Shown: one piece after another, positions 30,226-41,634 of the stretch
Position numbering within the stretch: the stretch's first letter is position 1
Layout of the letters: each line of letters opens with the position of its first letter
Origin: Coix lacryma-jobi var. lacryma-jobi
Taxonomy: Eukaryota > Streptophyta > Magnoliopsida > Poales > Poaceae
Assembly: GCA_009763385.1 (NCBI GenBank)
Contig: CM019823.1
Span: forward strand, 87,121,104 to 87,185,103
Reading direction: 5' to 3'
Length of the DNA: 64,000 bases
Notes under the pieces: generated by a model
Database searches by the model: none
What the model saw: only the letters and a program-made list of their open reading frames with translations
What the model was told of the DNA's origin: nothing
Made by a program: the position numbers and the translations under genes

Positions 30226-31476
30226 TGTAAGGACCTATGTGGCCTAGAGGGGGGGGTGAATAGGCCTGTCAAAAATCATAGCTCAAAACTTAATTAGTGA
30301 AGCCCGACACTACCGCCCTGAGCCCGGCACTGCCGCTCCCCGGCACTGCCGGCCTTAGCCTGGTACTACCGCGCAGAATACTTCCCGAGCCTGCAATTCG
30401 AAATCCAGCCACAGCAAACCAAATCTATATGAATGGAAATGCTACACTAGGTTTCCTGAACCAGTAGAACCAACTCAACCAAGCCAAATATGTAGTATGA
30501 AGTAGATCGGGCCAAACCCTAGAATCTATCACAAGCTCACAAGTATGAAGAATGAAAGTAAGTAAGCACAAGAGACAAGTGATTTATCCCATGGTTCAGC
30601 TCGCCACCAAGGCTTGCCTACCTCCACGTTGTTGAGGTTGACCACTTAGGCCATGAGCTTTGCAACTCTTCCTCGTTCTCAAGTCAAGGAACCAAATCCT
30701 TGGAGTGAGGGGTAATAATACTAGCTGCACGAGTGATTACAAACCTCCCAAGGCCGCCACACAAGTTGGCTAGCTCAAGGGCGACGCCTAGCCGGCTAGG
30801 GTTCCAAGAACCCAAGAGTAATAGAATCAAATCCACTGGCTATGGCTCAAATCAAGTGCTCTAGGGAGTAGATCTCAGCTAGGGCTTCTCTTTGATGAAG
30901 GTTTGAGGCTCTAACTCACTTGGAATCAATGGGAATCGAAGATTGGGTGAGAGAGCTTGGGAGCCTTCAATGGGGACAGGGAGCCTTGTCTGGAGGTAGG
31001 AGATGAGTAAATGGTCGTGGATGACCGTTGGGGTGGCAGGAGAGTGGATTAAGTACCCCCTGCCATCCAACGGTTGAAACAAGTCGCGGTAGTGCCGACC
31101 TTAGCCCGGCAGTGCCGCGACCCGGCACTGCCGTGCCTACCAGACAGACAGTGATAGATCAGAATTTTGTGCAGCTATCTTTGGTTAGAAACAAGGATGG
31201 CTTGGGTTGGTTTGAGCACATATCAATCAGCCATAGCGATGCATTTGCATTCCCCCTTGATAGTACGACAATCCTATAACTCAAATATATAAGAAAAAGC
31301 TTGTTGTAGCACTTTGAGTCCGGAACCGATGAAATAACGTATGAGGGGTCCACCAACACATATGCACCATCCTTTCTCATTATCAACCTGTTTGTCATCT
31401 TGGTAAATCTCATTAGTTCTTCAATCATGTGGTCATTATCACCAAAACCCACAATTAGGGCTTGATTGCACTTACA
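30226..31476 (-). repeat. SIRE-D 3' LTR
   Basis: 1251 bp with inverted ends TGTAAG/CTTACA. Contains CGGCA(C/G)TGCCG palindromes at about 30321-30352 and 31087-31135. The polypurine tract ATCTCCCCCTTTTT follows at 31477. Confidence 0.88.
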
Positions 31477-31490
31477 ATCTCCCCCTTTTT
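31477..31490 (-). other. SIRE-D polypurine tract
   Basis: ATCTCCCCCTTTTT, AAAAAGGGGGAGAT on the element strand, directly next to the LTR. Confidence 0.9.
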
Positions 31491-32162
31491 GGTGATTGAT
31501 GACAACACAATTGAAGCTTACAATAGAAGGGTACAATACTTGAGATTTAGAAGCTTAGGTGTGAAACCTCCCCCTTAATGTGCGAATGAGAGTTGAATTC
31601 TCAAATTGGCATTAGAGGCCAATCATTCACATATTAAAAGTGAAAGTAGGTTCAGTTTCACATCTAATAGCCTTGTGGGGTGCGAAACACTGTGTCAAGA
31701 TCAAATACGTGATGAGAATGACAGTTTAAGCACATCAGAGTGGTTTGCTGCCTGTCAGCCAGAGCGGCACTGCCGCTCTAGGCGCAACACTGCCGGAGCC
31801 CGACACTGCCGACCCTGGAGTGGCACTGCCGCTCAAGCTTACAGACAGCAAACGCAGCGGAATTTAAAATAGCCACAAAGCATAATAAACAACAGGTCTA
31901 AACAGAATATGACAAGCTAGATAAGCAGATAAACGTACATGTCCACATCCAAGTCTAAGAAGTAGCAACATAGAGTATTACAAAATAGAGTTTTGACCGA
32001 AACAAACTCTCTCACAACTCACAACTAACTCACAACTACTAAGAGATGGGACATGAAAAAGAAAGTGTTGTACCCCCTTCTCTTCACCTAATTCTCCCCC
32101 TTTGGCAACAAGTCACCAAAAAGAGAGAAATAGTGAGAAGAGAAGAGTGTCCAAACACTCAC
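31491..32162 (-). other. SIRE-D noncoding region with palindromes
   Basis: No ORF supported. Four CGGCACTGCCG-type motifs cluster at 31764-31838, outside the LTR. Confidence 0.7.
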
Positions 32163-33717
32163 TCTTCATCAGACGCTATCGTGTCCCACTGAACCTCGGT
32201 CTCATCATCATCGTCGCCGTCGTCATCGCCATCATCGTCGTCGTCATCGGACTCTACAACGGCGTTCCCATGGCGATGGGTAGTGCTGGTGTAGCGTGTC
32301 GAGGTGCGTGTAGAACGACGAGACGGCTCAGGCACTATCTCCTCCTGCTTCTCGTCGCCGTCTGAGTCTATATCATCTGAGTCGAGGCTGGAGAGGTCAA
32401 ACTGAGGTGGAGAGCGGGGTGGAGGTAACGGAGACCGACCCGCCCGCTCTCGCTCTGTGCGCTGCTCAACTAGTGCCTGGTGAGCTGTCTGGGCTGCATA
32501 GGTGCAAGTAGAGAAGATGGCCTTGATCCATTTGGCCAGCTTGCTCTTCTTCTTCCTCTGGGAGGAAGGGTGGGAGCTCTATGACCTGTCAACTGCTGCT
32601 GCCCCTGCTGCTGCTCTCTTCTTCTCTACATGGTATGGCTCATGCAACCCATCCTTAGCAAAGGTGTAGCCGGAGACCATCTCAATGATATACATGATGT
32701 AGGGGCATAGAGCACTGCCTTCCTAGCATCCTCGGCTGCCACCTGAAGCTCAGTCCAAATGAAACTCGAAATGGAGAAGTGATTTTCCCTGGGGGCCATC
32801 CTAGCCAACATGTTCCTGCCATATCCATAGAGGTTAGAATGGGAACCCCCTTTGGGGTTGAGAGTCTGCCTGAAAAGGTTGTTCAACATGTAGTAATAGC
32901 CCTTCCGCCCCTTGACCAACCCGTCTGCTTTCCGAGGATCCTCATACCTGAAAGCTATCTCATTATCTGTCAATGTCCTCTCCTGGTGCACACTGTCAAG
33001 CTCTCTATCTCCGGTGCCCAAACCAAGGATACTAGCAAAGATCTCAAAAGAAACCTTGTAGTGACGACCCTCAGTCATCCAGTGCATCTCCTCCACCACA
33101 TTGTCCACATAGAGTGTGGCATGAAACTGATGGATGATCTCAGTGTTCCAATTGTAGCTGAAACCCATCAAGTCATACATATTCCTTGCCTTGCAAGCTG
33201 CCACCACCCTGTCAATGTCCCGATCATGCTTTGCCACTAAGTGCTCCCAATCAACATACTTCATACTCAGAATCTTTTGCTTCTTGGCATTGTACAGGAT
33301 TAAACGGTAGAAGTCAGAATGGAACTCATTCAAGAACCTATAGTCAATGCCCATATCTTTCTAAAAGTTGTAGGGATTGAGTTAGCGCTGTGTCTTCACT
33401 AAGCTGAACTGCTGATAATAAGACACGGGCTGCCTGTCCTTGGTGTCCTGTGGAGGCCTCTCCTGCACATCCTCTGTGTAGGGCTGCAAGTGAGTCCTGC
33501 TGACCTCTGCAAGATGCTCTGGTGTGTTGGGATAGAGATCATCCCGAATCTGTCGCCCTTGCATCTGCAGGCGAGCCTCATCACGGATCTGCTGCCTTGC
33601 AGTCACATTCTCCCCTTGAGAGCTAGAGCCACCTCTACGAGATGGCTGCTTGCTCCTCCCCCTAAGCGGATCCATCCTTTGCTTCACCCTTCTCTCATCA
33701 CTTCTTCCTCTCGACAT
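32163..33717 (-). pseudogene. SIRE-D extra ORF between pol and 3' LTR
   Basis: The frame starts MSRGRSDERR at 33717 with an Arg/Ser-rich head. It meets a stop just before MGIDYRFLNEF (33354) and continues to about 32708, where a one-base indel shifts the frame; a TAG follows near 32582. It ends at about 32163 in a long Asp/Glu run. The middle (DWEHLVAKHDRD, GFSYNWNTEIIHQFHATLY, FASILGLG) looks like the plant-transposon ORF of SIRE/Opie-type elements, in the place where env would be. I see no signal peptide or membrane segment to support an envelope role. No function assigned. Confidence 0.6.
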
Positions 33718-34589
33718 CTAAAACATGGAAATTGTGAATTAGAAGACTGCATAAGAGCTAGTAGGTTATAGTGAGGCAATAGACTTTGATGGATAGGGTG
33801 TTGCTTGGATGAAGCCCCTGCTCATGGTCCGGCACTGCCGCGTTGAGCGCGGCTCTGCCGCGCGGGCACGCCAGGTCTGAGCCAAGAAACACCACATCCA
33901 TCATTCCTACCGCCTCCTTATCATCTACAAACCCTTCTACAACCTCTAAGTACAACAACCATGGCGCATTTTACAAATCGGGAAAAATAGGGTTAGGGAT
34001 TTGAAGATTCACCTTGAGATGGAGAGAAGAGGGAAGGAGACCCTTGGGGAAGGGAGACCGGAGCTGCACCGAACGAGATCCCCGAGCGGCACTTCCGGTG
34101 GCCGAAGTTGCCAGGGAAGATGACCAGTGATGCCTCGCCTGGACCTTCCCTTGACCGCCCGAAAGAGAGAGAGGAAGAGGACGGTCGGTTGGCTGGATAA
34201 GAATGAGGGGGAGAGAAAGAGAGGTGAGGCCGTCGGGTAGAATAGAGAAGTTTTTCCTTTGGCCCCACACGGTAACAGACGGTTCAGGCTGAACCAACAA
34301 GTCGCGGCACTGCCGCGCCAGCCACGGCACTGTCGGGGCCAGGCGCTACCGCGGTTAGCCCGGCACTGCCGGACTGTACCACAGAACAGATTTATCTCTA
34401 AGTCACTATATCTTTTTCTTCGAGTGGACACGTACTGCTTGCATGTTATGACCAGTGACAATCAATCAATACAGAACAATGGTCATTTCAAGCAAGTTTC
34501 TTTTCAATGATTTTGAAACACAATGTATGAAAGTTTTGAAATCGGTTTTGCCTAGGTCAAACTAGTTGATCAATCAAGCATGCTAGGTT
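33718..34589 (-). other. SIRE-D spacer between pol and extra ORF
   Basis: Noncoding. CGGCACTGCCG-type motifs recur at about 33829-33860 and 34300-34375. Confidence 0.65.
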
Positions 34590-36219
34590 TCAAACTACGT
34601 TACGAGAGTCAAGGATATTTAGTTCACTCCTTAAGGCACAAAACCTTGACTCATCAAGAGGCTTAGTGAAGATATCGGGTAGTTGTTTGTCGGTGCTGAC
34701 ATGAGGAATTGCGATATCTCCTTTGATTTCGTGATCTCTCAAGAAGTGATGTCGGATGTCTATATGTTTGGTCCTTGAGTGACTCATTGGATTGTTTGCA
34801 AGTTTTATGGCACTTTGATTATCACACAAGAGTGGGATATGGGTGAAATGACATCCGAAATCACGAAGGGTTTGCCTCATCCAAAGTAGTTGCGCACAAC
34901 ATGCACCTGCTGCAACATACTCGGCCTCGGCTGTGGAAAGGGCTACACAATTTTGCTTTTTAGAACCCCAAGACACTAAGGAGCGTCCAACGAATTGACA
35001 TGTCCCCGAAGTGCTTTTTCGATCTACTTTACAACCGGCGTAATCGGAAACTGAATAGCCAAGTAGTTCGAACTTGGAGCCCTTAGGATACCACAAGCCA
35101 AGGTTTGGAGTGTGAACTAGATATCTCAAGATTCTCTTAACGGCCAGTAGGTGACACTCTTTCGGGTTAGCTTGAAATCTAGCACACACGCACACACTAA
35201 GCATAATATCGGGCCTAGATGCGCACAAATAGAGTAGAGAGCCGATCATGGAGCGATATACCTTAATGTCCACGACTTTCCCTTCCTCATTGAGATCAAG
35301 ATGTCCATTAGTTGGAATGGGAGTTTTGATAGGCTTGGCGTTCACCATGTCAAACTTTCTCAACATATCATGGGTGTACTTGGTTTGGCAAAGAAAAGTC
35401 CCTTCCTTCAATTGCTTGATTTGGAAACCAAGGAAGAACTTGAGCTCACCCATCATAGACATCTCAAATCTCTTAGTCATGATCCTACTAAACTCATCAC
35501 AAAAGGATTTGTTAGTACTACCAAATACTATGTCATCGACATATATTTGGCACACAAAAATATCTCCATTGACTTTATGAGTGAAGAGAGTAGGATCGGC
35601 TTTGCCTATTTCAAAGCCTTGTTTGAGCAAGAATTCCTTAAGGCATTCATACCATGCTCTAGGTGCTTGTTTAAGCCCATAGAGCGCCTTTTGGAGCTTG
35701 AAGACATGGTTGGGGAACTTGGGATCTTCAAAACCCGGTGGTTGCTCAACATACACCAACTCTTGTATAGGGCCATTGAGAAATGCACTCTTCACATCCA
35801 TTTGATATAGCTTGAAGTTGTGATGGGCTGCATAGGCTAAGAGAATCCGAATGGCTTCAAGTCTAGCAACCGGTGCATATGTTTCTTTAAAGTCCAAACC
35901 CTCTACTTGAGTGAACCCTTGAGCTACCAATCTTGCCTTATTCCTTGTCACCACACCTTCTTCATCTTGCTTGTTGCGTTAGACCCATTTGGTTCCAATA
36001 ACATTGGTATTTGGTCTTTCCACAAGTGACCATACTTGATTACGCTCGAAGTTGTTAAGCTCCTCTTGCATGGCCATTACCCAATCTGGATCTTCAAGAG
36101 CTTCTTCTACCTTGAGAGGTTCCAAAGAGGAAACAAACGAGTAATATTGAAAGAAATTTGCCACATGAGAGCGTGTCGTTACCCCCTTTTGAAGACTCCC
36201 AAGGATGTTGTCAATGGGA
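34590..36219 (-). pseudogene. SIRE-D pol fragment: reverse transcriptase and RNase H
   Basis: Begins at the SIRE-E junction within the linker before RT (DNILGSLQKGVTTRS). Then come DWVMAMQEELNNFERNQVW, an in-frame TAA at 35979-35981, RT with QMDVKSAFLNG and YVDD at 35532-35543, and RNase H. In RNase H the usual YSD-x-DYAGC reads YSVSDYAGC, so the first catalytic Asp is Val. The ending NILDSRNVV-stop is at 34590. Integrase, protease and gag lie beyond SIRE-E, outside the window. Two independent lesions mean this copy is inactive. Confidence 0.88.
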
Positions 36220-36609
36220 TGCGGATACATGGGTGTATGCCGAGTCTCTGAGTGATGAGTGATTGTCAACTGGGATAATGCGCATGTTCTTTGGCTTGTG
36301 TTGTGTAGGTGTCGATCACGGATGCAGTGATCAGAGGCAAGGTGAAGGTCAAATAGAGACGTGTCGTGCCGACAGACCGGGAGCGGTGAAGGGCGGACGT
36401 GAGGCTTGGACTGAGGGACCGGTGGCCCGAGGATCAGCTGTGGTGGCTGGCAGCCTGGGACCGCGATGAGCGGAGACTTGCGGGCACGGTGTTGCTTGGG
36501 TCGAGGACCTGGGCACACATGTCGGTGGACGGGGTGCACGGGCGGTGCATCCCCTCTTCAGCTTCGGTTTGGTGGTTGAGCCACAGAAAAACCACCAAGT
36601 GGACGGTTT

Positions 36610-36881
36610 CCAGGTTTGGGCCTCAAAACCTGGGCGCTGACGGTTTCCGAGTTTGGCCACAAAACTCGAGCTGAGGAAGGTTTCCAGGTTTGGGCCTCAA
36701 AACCTGGGCGATGGCGGGTTTCTGAGTTTAGGCCACAAAACTCAGGCGACGAAGGCGGGTTTCCCGGTTTCGGCCACAAAACCGAGGGGGGATGGACTTG
36801 GAGGCTGGTTTCCTGGTTTGGGCCTCAAAACCGGGGGTTGGCTGTGAAGGCTGGTTTCCCGGTTTGGGCCACAAAACCGGG
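36610..36881. repeat. Seven-unit covarying hairpin array in SIRE-E LTR
   Basis: Stems in order: CCAGGTTT/AAACCTGG, CCGAGTTT/AAACTCGA, CCAGGTTT/AAACCTGG, CTGAGTTT/AAACTCAG, CCCGGTTT/AAACCGAG, CCTGGTTT/AAACCGGG, CCCGGTTT/AAACCGGG, around GGCC(T/A)CA loops. Four of seven pair perfectly; the other three each have one or two decayed positions. Confidence 0.85.
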
Positions 36882-37664
36882 GGTGCGACGTCCAAAAAAA
36901 CGACAAGCAGAGCGGTGGCGGCACGTGGCGGCAATCGGTGAGGTTGCGTCGAGGCAACGCTACCAGTTGTGCGGGCGTGGCCGTCGGATCTACCTACCAT
37001 CGAGTTGGTCCAGAATAACCCTAGGGTTTAGCTGGCTCGCTCTGTAATTAGAGAGGGGTAGAGTAGGAATTAGAATTAGGATAAGTAGAGGGAGACACCC
37101 TCCTCCCAAGTTATCTCAGTCATTTGCTCTTTTGCTTCTAGGGTTTCCTGCTCTCCTCATCCTCTGCTGTAGCGAACCTGAGATCCATAGAGAAGAAAAC
37201 AATACCTATGTGTCCGAGAGATTTTGAGAAAGTGAGACCGTAATCTCACTGTTGTAGCGTGTGGTAGCCACACGGTTGCAATTTCGTGGTTGTGATTCGC
37301 GTTTTGTTTGAGTTCTTCGCGGATTGCTTTTCTCCTCGTTTTTCCCGTCGATCGATTTCTCTACTCAGTGCGTCTTTTACAAATCCATTTGAACTGAGTT
37401 GTTCTAGATCGTGAGGCACATCTTTCCACTGAAGGAAATCATCTCTAACCTCACGAGCTAGTAGATCGGTCGATTTTTGTTTTGGATCGAGTTTGCTCCT
37501 TTTGTCCCGATTTCTTCCAATTCACCGATTTGGAATTAGGTTCGAGCCATGATTCTTTTGGGATAGCTCACTAACCTCCTTGGAACTCCTCATACCAAGT
37601 CTAAGCCTTAGTGCTTTTGATTCGGAGGAGATCGAGTGAATTTCACGGAAGAACAGTGTTGTAT

Positions 37665-37945
37665 CAGGTCCATCGGATGTTGTGACTGTGAGCATCGGAC
37701 GCTGAAGTTCATCACATCGGAGCGTCCGTTGCCACGTGTCATCTGACAGTGTTTTTAAAGGAGCATCAGACGCTGACCATCCGAGCATCCATTGCCATCG
37801 GACGCGCCGGGGGTTAGGCATCGGACGCTAGTGCTCCACTGTAGAAGCGTCCGATGACCATGCAGTAAGGTCCCAGATTTGCACTGTTTGCATCGAACGC
37901 GTCCGGTGCTTGAACATCGGACGCAGGCCAACATCCGATGCAGTG
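37665..37945. repeat. CATCGGACGC motif cluster in SIRE-E LTR
   Basis: About nine copies of GCATCGGACGC or GCGTCCGATG and variants within 280 bp, at the same LTR position as the motif clusters of SIRE-A and SIRE-C. Confidence 0.8.
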
Positions 37946-38344
37946 AGTTTTGCACTGTTTCATCTGCAGTTTGCTCGAACGACTTTGGATTTGGTTTTGG
38001 GTTTTTGCGTTGGATTTCCGACTTCGTGCTCTTCTGAAATCAGGCTTCCCACTTTGCAAAATAGCCTGAATCCCCCGAGCAACGCGAGGGGGAGGTTGAG
38101 GTTACCCAAAGTCCATCCTGTCACTAGTTGACCTGCGTGAACTTGAGTGGGGAAATCTTTGTGGTGTCTCGCTGTGTTCCTAGGGAACATCCACCCATTC
38201 CTTTGGGTCGTGGACATCACGCGCATCGGTTTTGCTCTAGGGGTTGAAATTTTGGGACATAGACTTTTAGTTTCAGAAAAGAATTTTGAAGCTCCCATTC
38301 ACCCCCCTCTGGTCGCTTTCTGATTACACCTTCGGTCCTTCAAT

Positions 38345-38356
38345 TGGTATCAGAGC
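38345..38356 (+). other. SIRE-E primer-binding site (tRNA-iMet)
   Basis: TGGTATCAGAGC two bases after the LTR. Confidence 0.95.
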
Positions 38357-38405
38357 GGGTTAAGGATCTTCCACCTTAGCCGGTTCCAAATCCATAGAAG
38401 GCGAC

Positions 38406-41400
38406 ATGGATCGCGGCGTGGGCAAACCGCCGTTTTTCGATGGGACGAACTATGCGTATTGGAAGATACGCATGTCGGCCTATCTGCAGAGTATTGGTGC
38501 TTCCATTTGGGATATTTGCAACTCTGTCGATTACGTGGTCTTGGCTGCTCGTGTGACTCGGCATCAGATCGATGAGCACGATGCCAATAGCCGAGCCCGT
38601 AATGCTCTTTTCTCATGTCTGAGCATGAGTGAGTTTGATCGAGTTTCTCACCTCGCTACGGCTCGGGAGATTTGGGCTACCCTCATGGTTTCCATGAGGG
38701 AACCTCTCAAGTCAAAACCCGTCTCTACAAGTCGTTCAAGCGAGAGTATGAGAACTTTCGACATATGCCTGGCAAGAGCATAGAAAGTTTATTCGCTCGT
38801 TTTCAGGTGATTGTCAACAGGATGAGGGCTAACAAGGAGCTGTTGCCTTTCGACGATCATGAGAGGGCTTTGAAGCTTTTACATACTCTCGATCGATCAG
38901 TGTGGGACTCAAAGGTCCAGGCGATCATCGAATCGCCTAACTATGAGACCCTCACGTGCGACGAGCTCTTTAGTAAGCTCTAGTCGAGTGAGATTGATGC
39001 CATGGCGAGGGCTTCTTATGAAAATCCTTCTGGTCTGTCGATGGCTTTGCTTTCTAGCTCTTCTGCTAACACCTCTGGAGGCTTTGCACTTTCCTCTCTT
39101 CTTTCTGTCACAGAGGAGCAGTTGGAGTTCATGGGGGATGACGAGTTGGCTTTGCTCGCCAACCGGTTCTCGCGGTTCCACAACAACCGCATGAACCGTC
39201 ACCGCGGAGGAGGACGCTCAGGATGCTTTGAGTGCGGCGACCCCAACCACTTCATCACCAATTGCCCGAAGAAGAACAAGCAAGTCTTTGGCAATGCGGA
39301 ACATGGGCACAAGTACGACTCCGGTAAGCGCAAGGAGAAGTACGTCCCCGCGAAGCACAAGCGGAAGGGCGGCTTCAACAAGGAGTACATCAAGACCAAG
39401 TACTTGGAGAAGGCCCAGGCTGAGCAGCGTGCTTTCTTCGCCACGCTCAGCGACATCGATGACTCGGATGACGACTTCGCTTCCTCGAACGAGCTTGAGT
39501 CATTGGACGCTCTCTTTTCTATCACAGAGGACCAGCTTGAGTCATTGGGGGATGACGAGCTAGCGATGCTCGCCAACCGGTTCTCGCGGTTTCACAACAA
39601 CCGCATGAACCGTCGCCGCGGTGGAGGACGCTCAGGATGCTTTGAGTGCGGCGACCCCAACCACTTCATCGCCAACTGCCCCAAGAAGAAGCATTCGTCT
39701 GGGAAGGGCGATCATGGGCACAAGTACGACTCCGGCAAGCGCAAGGAGAAGTACGTCCCCGCAAGGCACAAGCGGAGGGGCGGCTTCGACAAGGAGTACA
39801 TCAAGAAGAAGTACTTGGAGAAGGCTCAGGCTGAGCAGCGTGCGTTCTTCGCCACGCTCAGCGACGTCGACGGCTCGGATGACGACTCCGCTTGCTCAAG
39901 CGATGACGAGTCCGAGAAGAAGAAGAGGATCGAGGACAAGCTCAACGACCTCTGCTTCTTCGCCGACGATGAGGGCTTCTGCACCATGGCCCTAGGCAAG
40001 GAGGTCGATGGCGAGCCGAAGGAGACCCCTCGGAACGACGACGACGACGACACCTCCCAGGTATCTCTGACCCCCGATGAGCTTTCCGCTGAGGGTGAGA
40101 AACTTACTGCCGCGCTTCTTAGTCAAGACAAGCTGCTTAGGCGTGCTGCTAGAGAGCGCAAGGAGTTTAGGCAGAAGTGGGAGGATACGGTGAAGGAGCT
40201 TGAGTTTGCCAAGTCCACCGTAGTCGTTTCTGAGGAGGGTGAGTGTGAGATGTGCACCACGCACATGACTGACCTTCTCACTTTGAGAGGTAAGTATGTG
40301 GCGTTGGTTGGAGAGGTGGATGAGCTGAAGGCTAGATCCTCGCTGTTGGGTGCGTGCAAGTCCTGTGTAGGCTTGCAAACCGAGTTGGCAGAGAAGAATG
40401 CCAAGATTGTGTCTCTTCAAAAGGCTAGCTCGGGTAGCACTTGTGTGTCTAGGTGTGTTCTTTGTGAGGGCTTGGAGATGGAGATAGCCAATGTGAAGCA
40501 TGACAAGATGCAAACCGAGGAGGAAAACACATACCTTCGGACCATCTTGTCATGGGTGTCATGTAATGAGCCGCAGCTTGGGATGATGATCGCGCAGTTT
40601 AAGCGTGCTGCTAAAGGTCCTGGTGTTGGTTTTGCTCCGGGTGTTGATATCTCTTCTTTTGGGAAGATTGGGGAGTCGAGTGGTCTGAACCCATGTGAGA
40701 AGCCTAACTCCACCACTATTCCCAAACTTACCAAGCTTCCACCCAAAGAGCCTACTAAGCCTAACACCAAGGACGGAGTGTTTGAGGAACCTCCGAGAGC
40801 TCCACCCAAGAACCAAGTGTGGCATCCCAAGCCTAACCACCTAAAAAACAAGTTGGACACCATGCCACCCATCCAAGAGGAGCTTATGACACAGAAGGGC
40901 AAAGTGATCCAAACCCACAACCATGAGTACCAACAACCCCCTATGAGAGCGGTGAGGTACCATTGTGAGCACTGTGGGAGAGATGGACAATTGAAGGAGT
41001 TCTGCTTTCAGCGCAAGAGAGAGGAGCGTCGTGCCAGGGAGATGAACAATGCGGACATGTACCATCCTTTCCATGATGTACATGTGCCAAATGTTTAGAG
41101 GAGAGTTCCGAGGAGAGCTGCTAGGCCTAGAGGTGCAGCTCCTCAAGGTCCTAGGCATCAGGGAGGTGTTGCCCGACGGGGTCCTGATTTTGCAGGATAC
41201 GGACCCCGTGGCGGAGGCTTTGTTGAGAGTTTCCCTCCACCGCGTTTTGAGTATCGCGATGGACGCTCTTTCCTTAGCGGACCACGTTTTCCTGTGCGTG
41301 GTGATCGCTTTCCTAGTAGACGTGCTAGGAATGATTTTTCTGCTAACCGTTCTTTTGAGCAGTCGGCCCAACACTGGTATTCTCCTTACTTCACTAACCC

Positions 41401-41440
41401 CAGTGTTGGACCGTATGCTCACCCTATGTCTTTTTATTGA
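38406..41440 (+). pseudogene. SIRE-E gag with a duplicated zinc-knuckle module
   Basis: Starts MDRGVGKPPFFDGTNY at 38406. A one-base deletion near 38691 shifts the frame to 38672-38983. TAG at 38981-38983 (Lys expected) and TAG at 41096-41098 (Gln expected) interrupt it, and the natural end is MSFY-TGA at 41438-41440. Unlike SIRE-A it has two tandem copies of the FSRFHNNRMN - CX2CX4HX4C - Lys-rich - acidic module (about 39110-39510 and 39515-39900), plus the C-terminal knuckle CEHCGRDGQLKEFC, where His is replaced by Gln. The second module is nearly identical in DNA to SIRE-A and the first is not. A knuckle-rich gag of this kind would bind RNA in the particle if intact. Confidence 0.88.
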
Positions 41441-41445
41441 TGTAG

Positions 41446-41634
41446 GTAAAACGATTGGAGAACGTTTGGTTGGTGGATTCCGGTTGCTCGAGGCACATGA
41501 CCGGAAACGCCAAGTGGTTCTCCAGTCTTAGCCCGGTCGCCGGAAAGGAGTTTATCACCTTCGGCGACAATAGCAAAGGTAAGGTGTTGTCTCGTGGGTC
41601 TGTGCGAGTTAATGAGCACTTTGTGTTGCACGAT
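41446..41634 (+). pseudogene. SIRE-E pol start (protease region), cut by Athila-C
   Basis: The frame opens after TAG 41443-41445 and includes VWLVDSGCSRHMTGN, the copia protease-region active-site motif, as in SIRE-A. It is interrupted at 41635. The rest of pol is beyond the right edge. Confidence 0.85.

Larger units (their letters stand above)
36220..38342 (+). repeat. SIRE-E 5' LTR
   Basis: 2123 bp, TGCGGATACATGGG...GGTCCTTCA. Holds the hairpin array 36610-36881, the AGGATAAGTAG stretch near 37078, and a cluster of CATCGGACGC motifs at 37665-37945. Confidence 0.9.

Noticed and set aside
32102..32365. ORF with an apparent membrane segment (LGLIIIVAVVIAIIVVVIG)
   Set aside because: It is the complement of the GAT/GAC run coding the acidic tail of the SIRE-D extra ORF.
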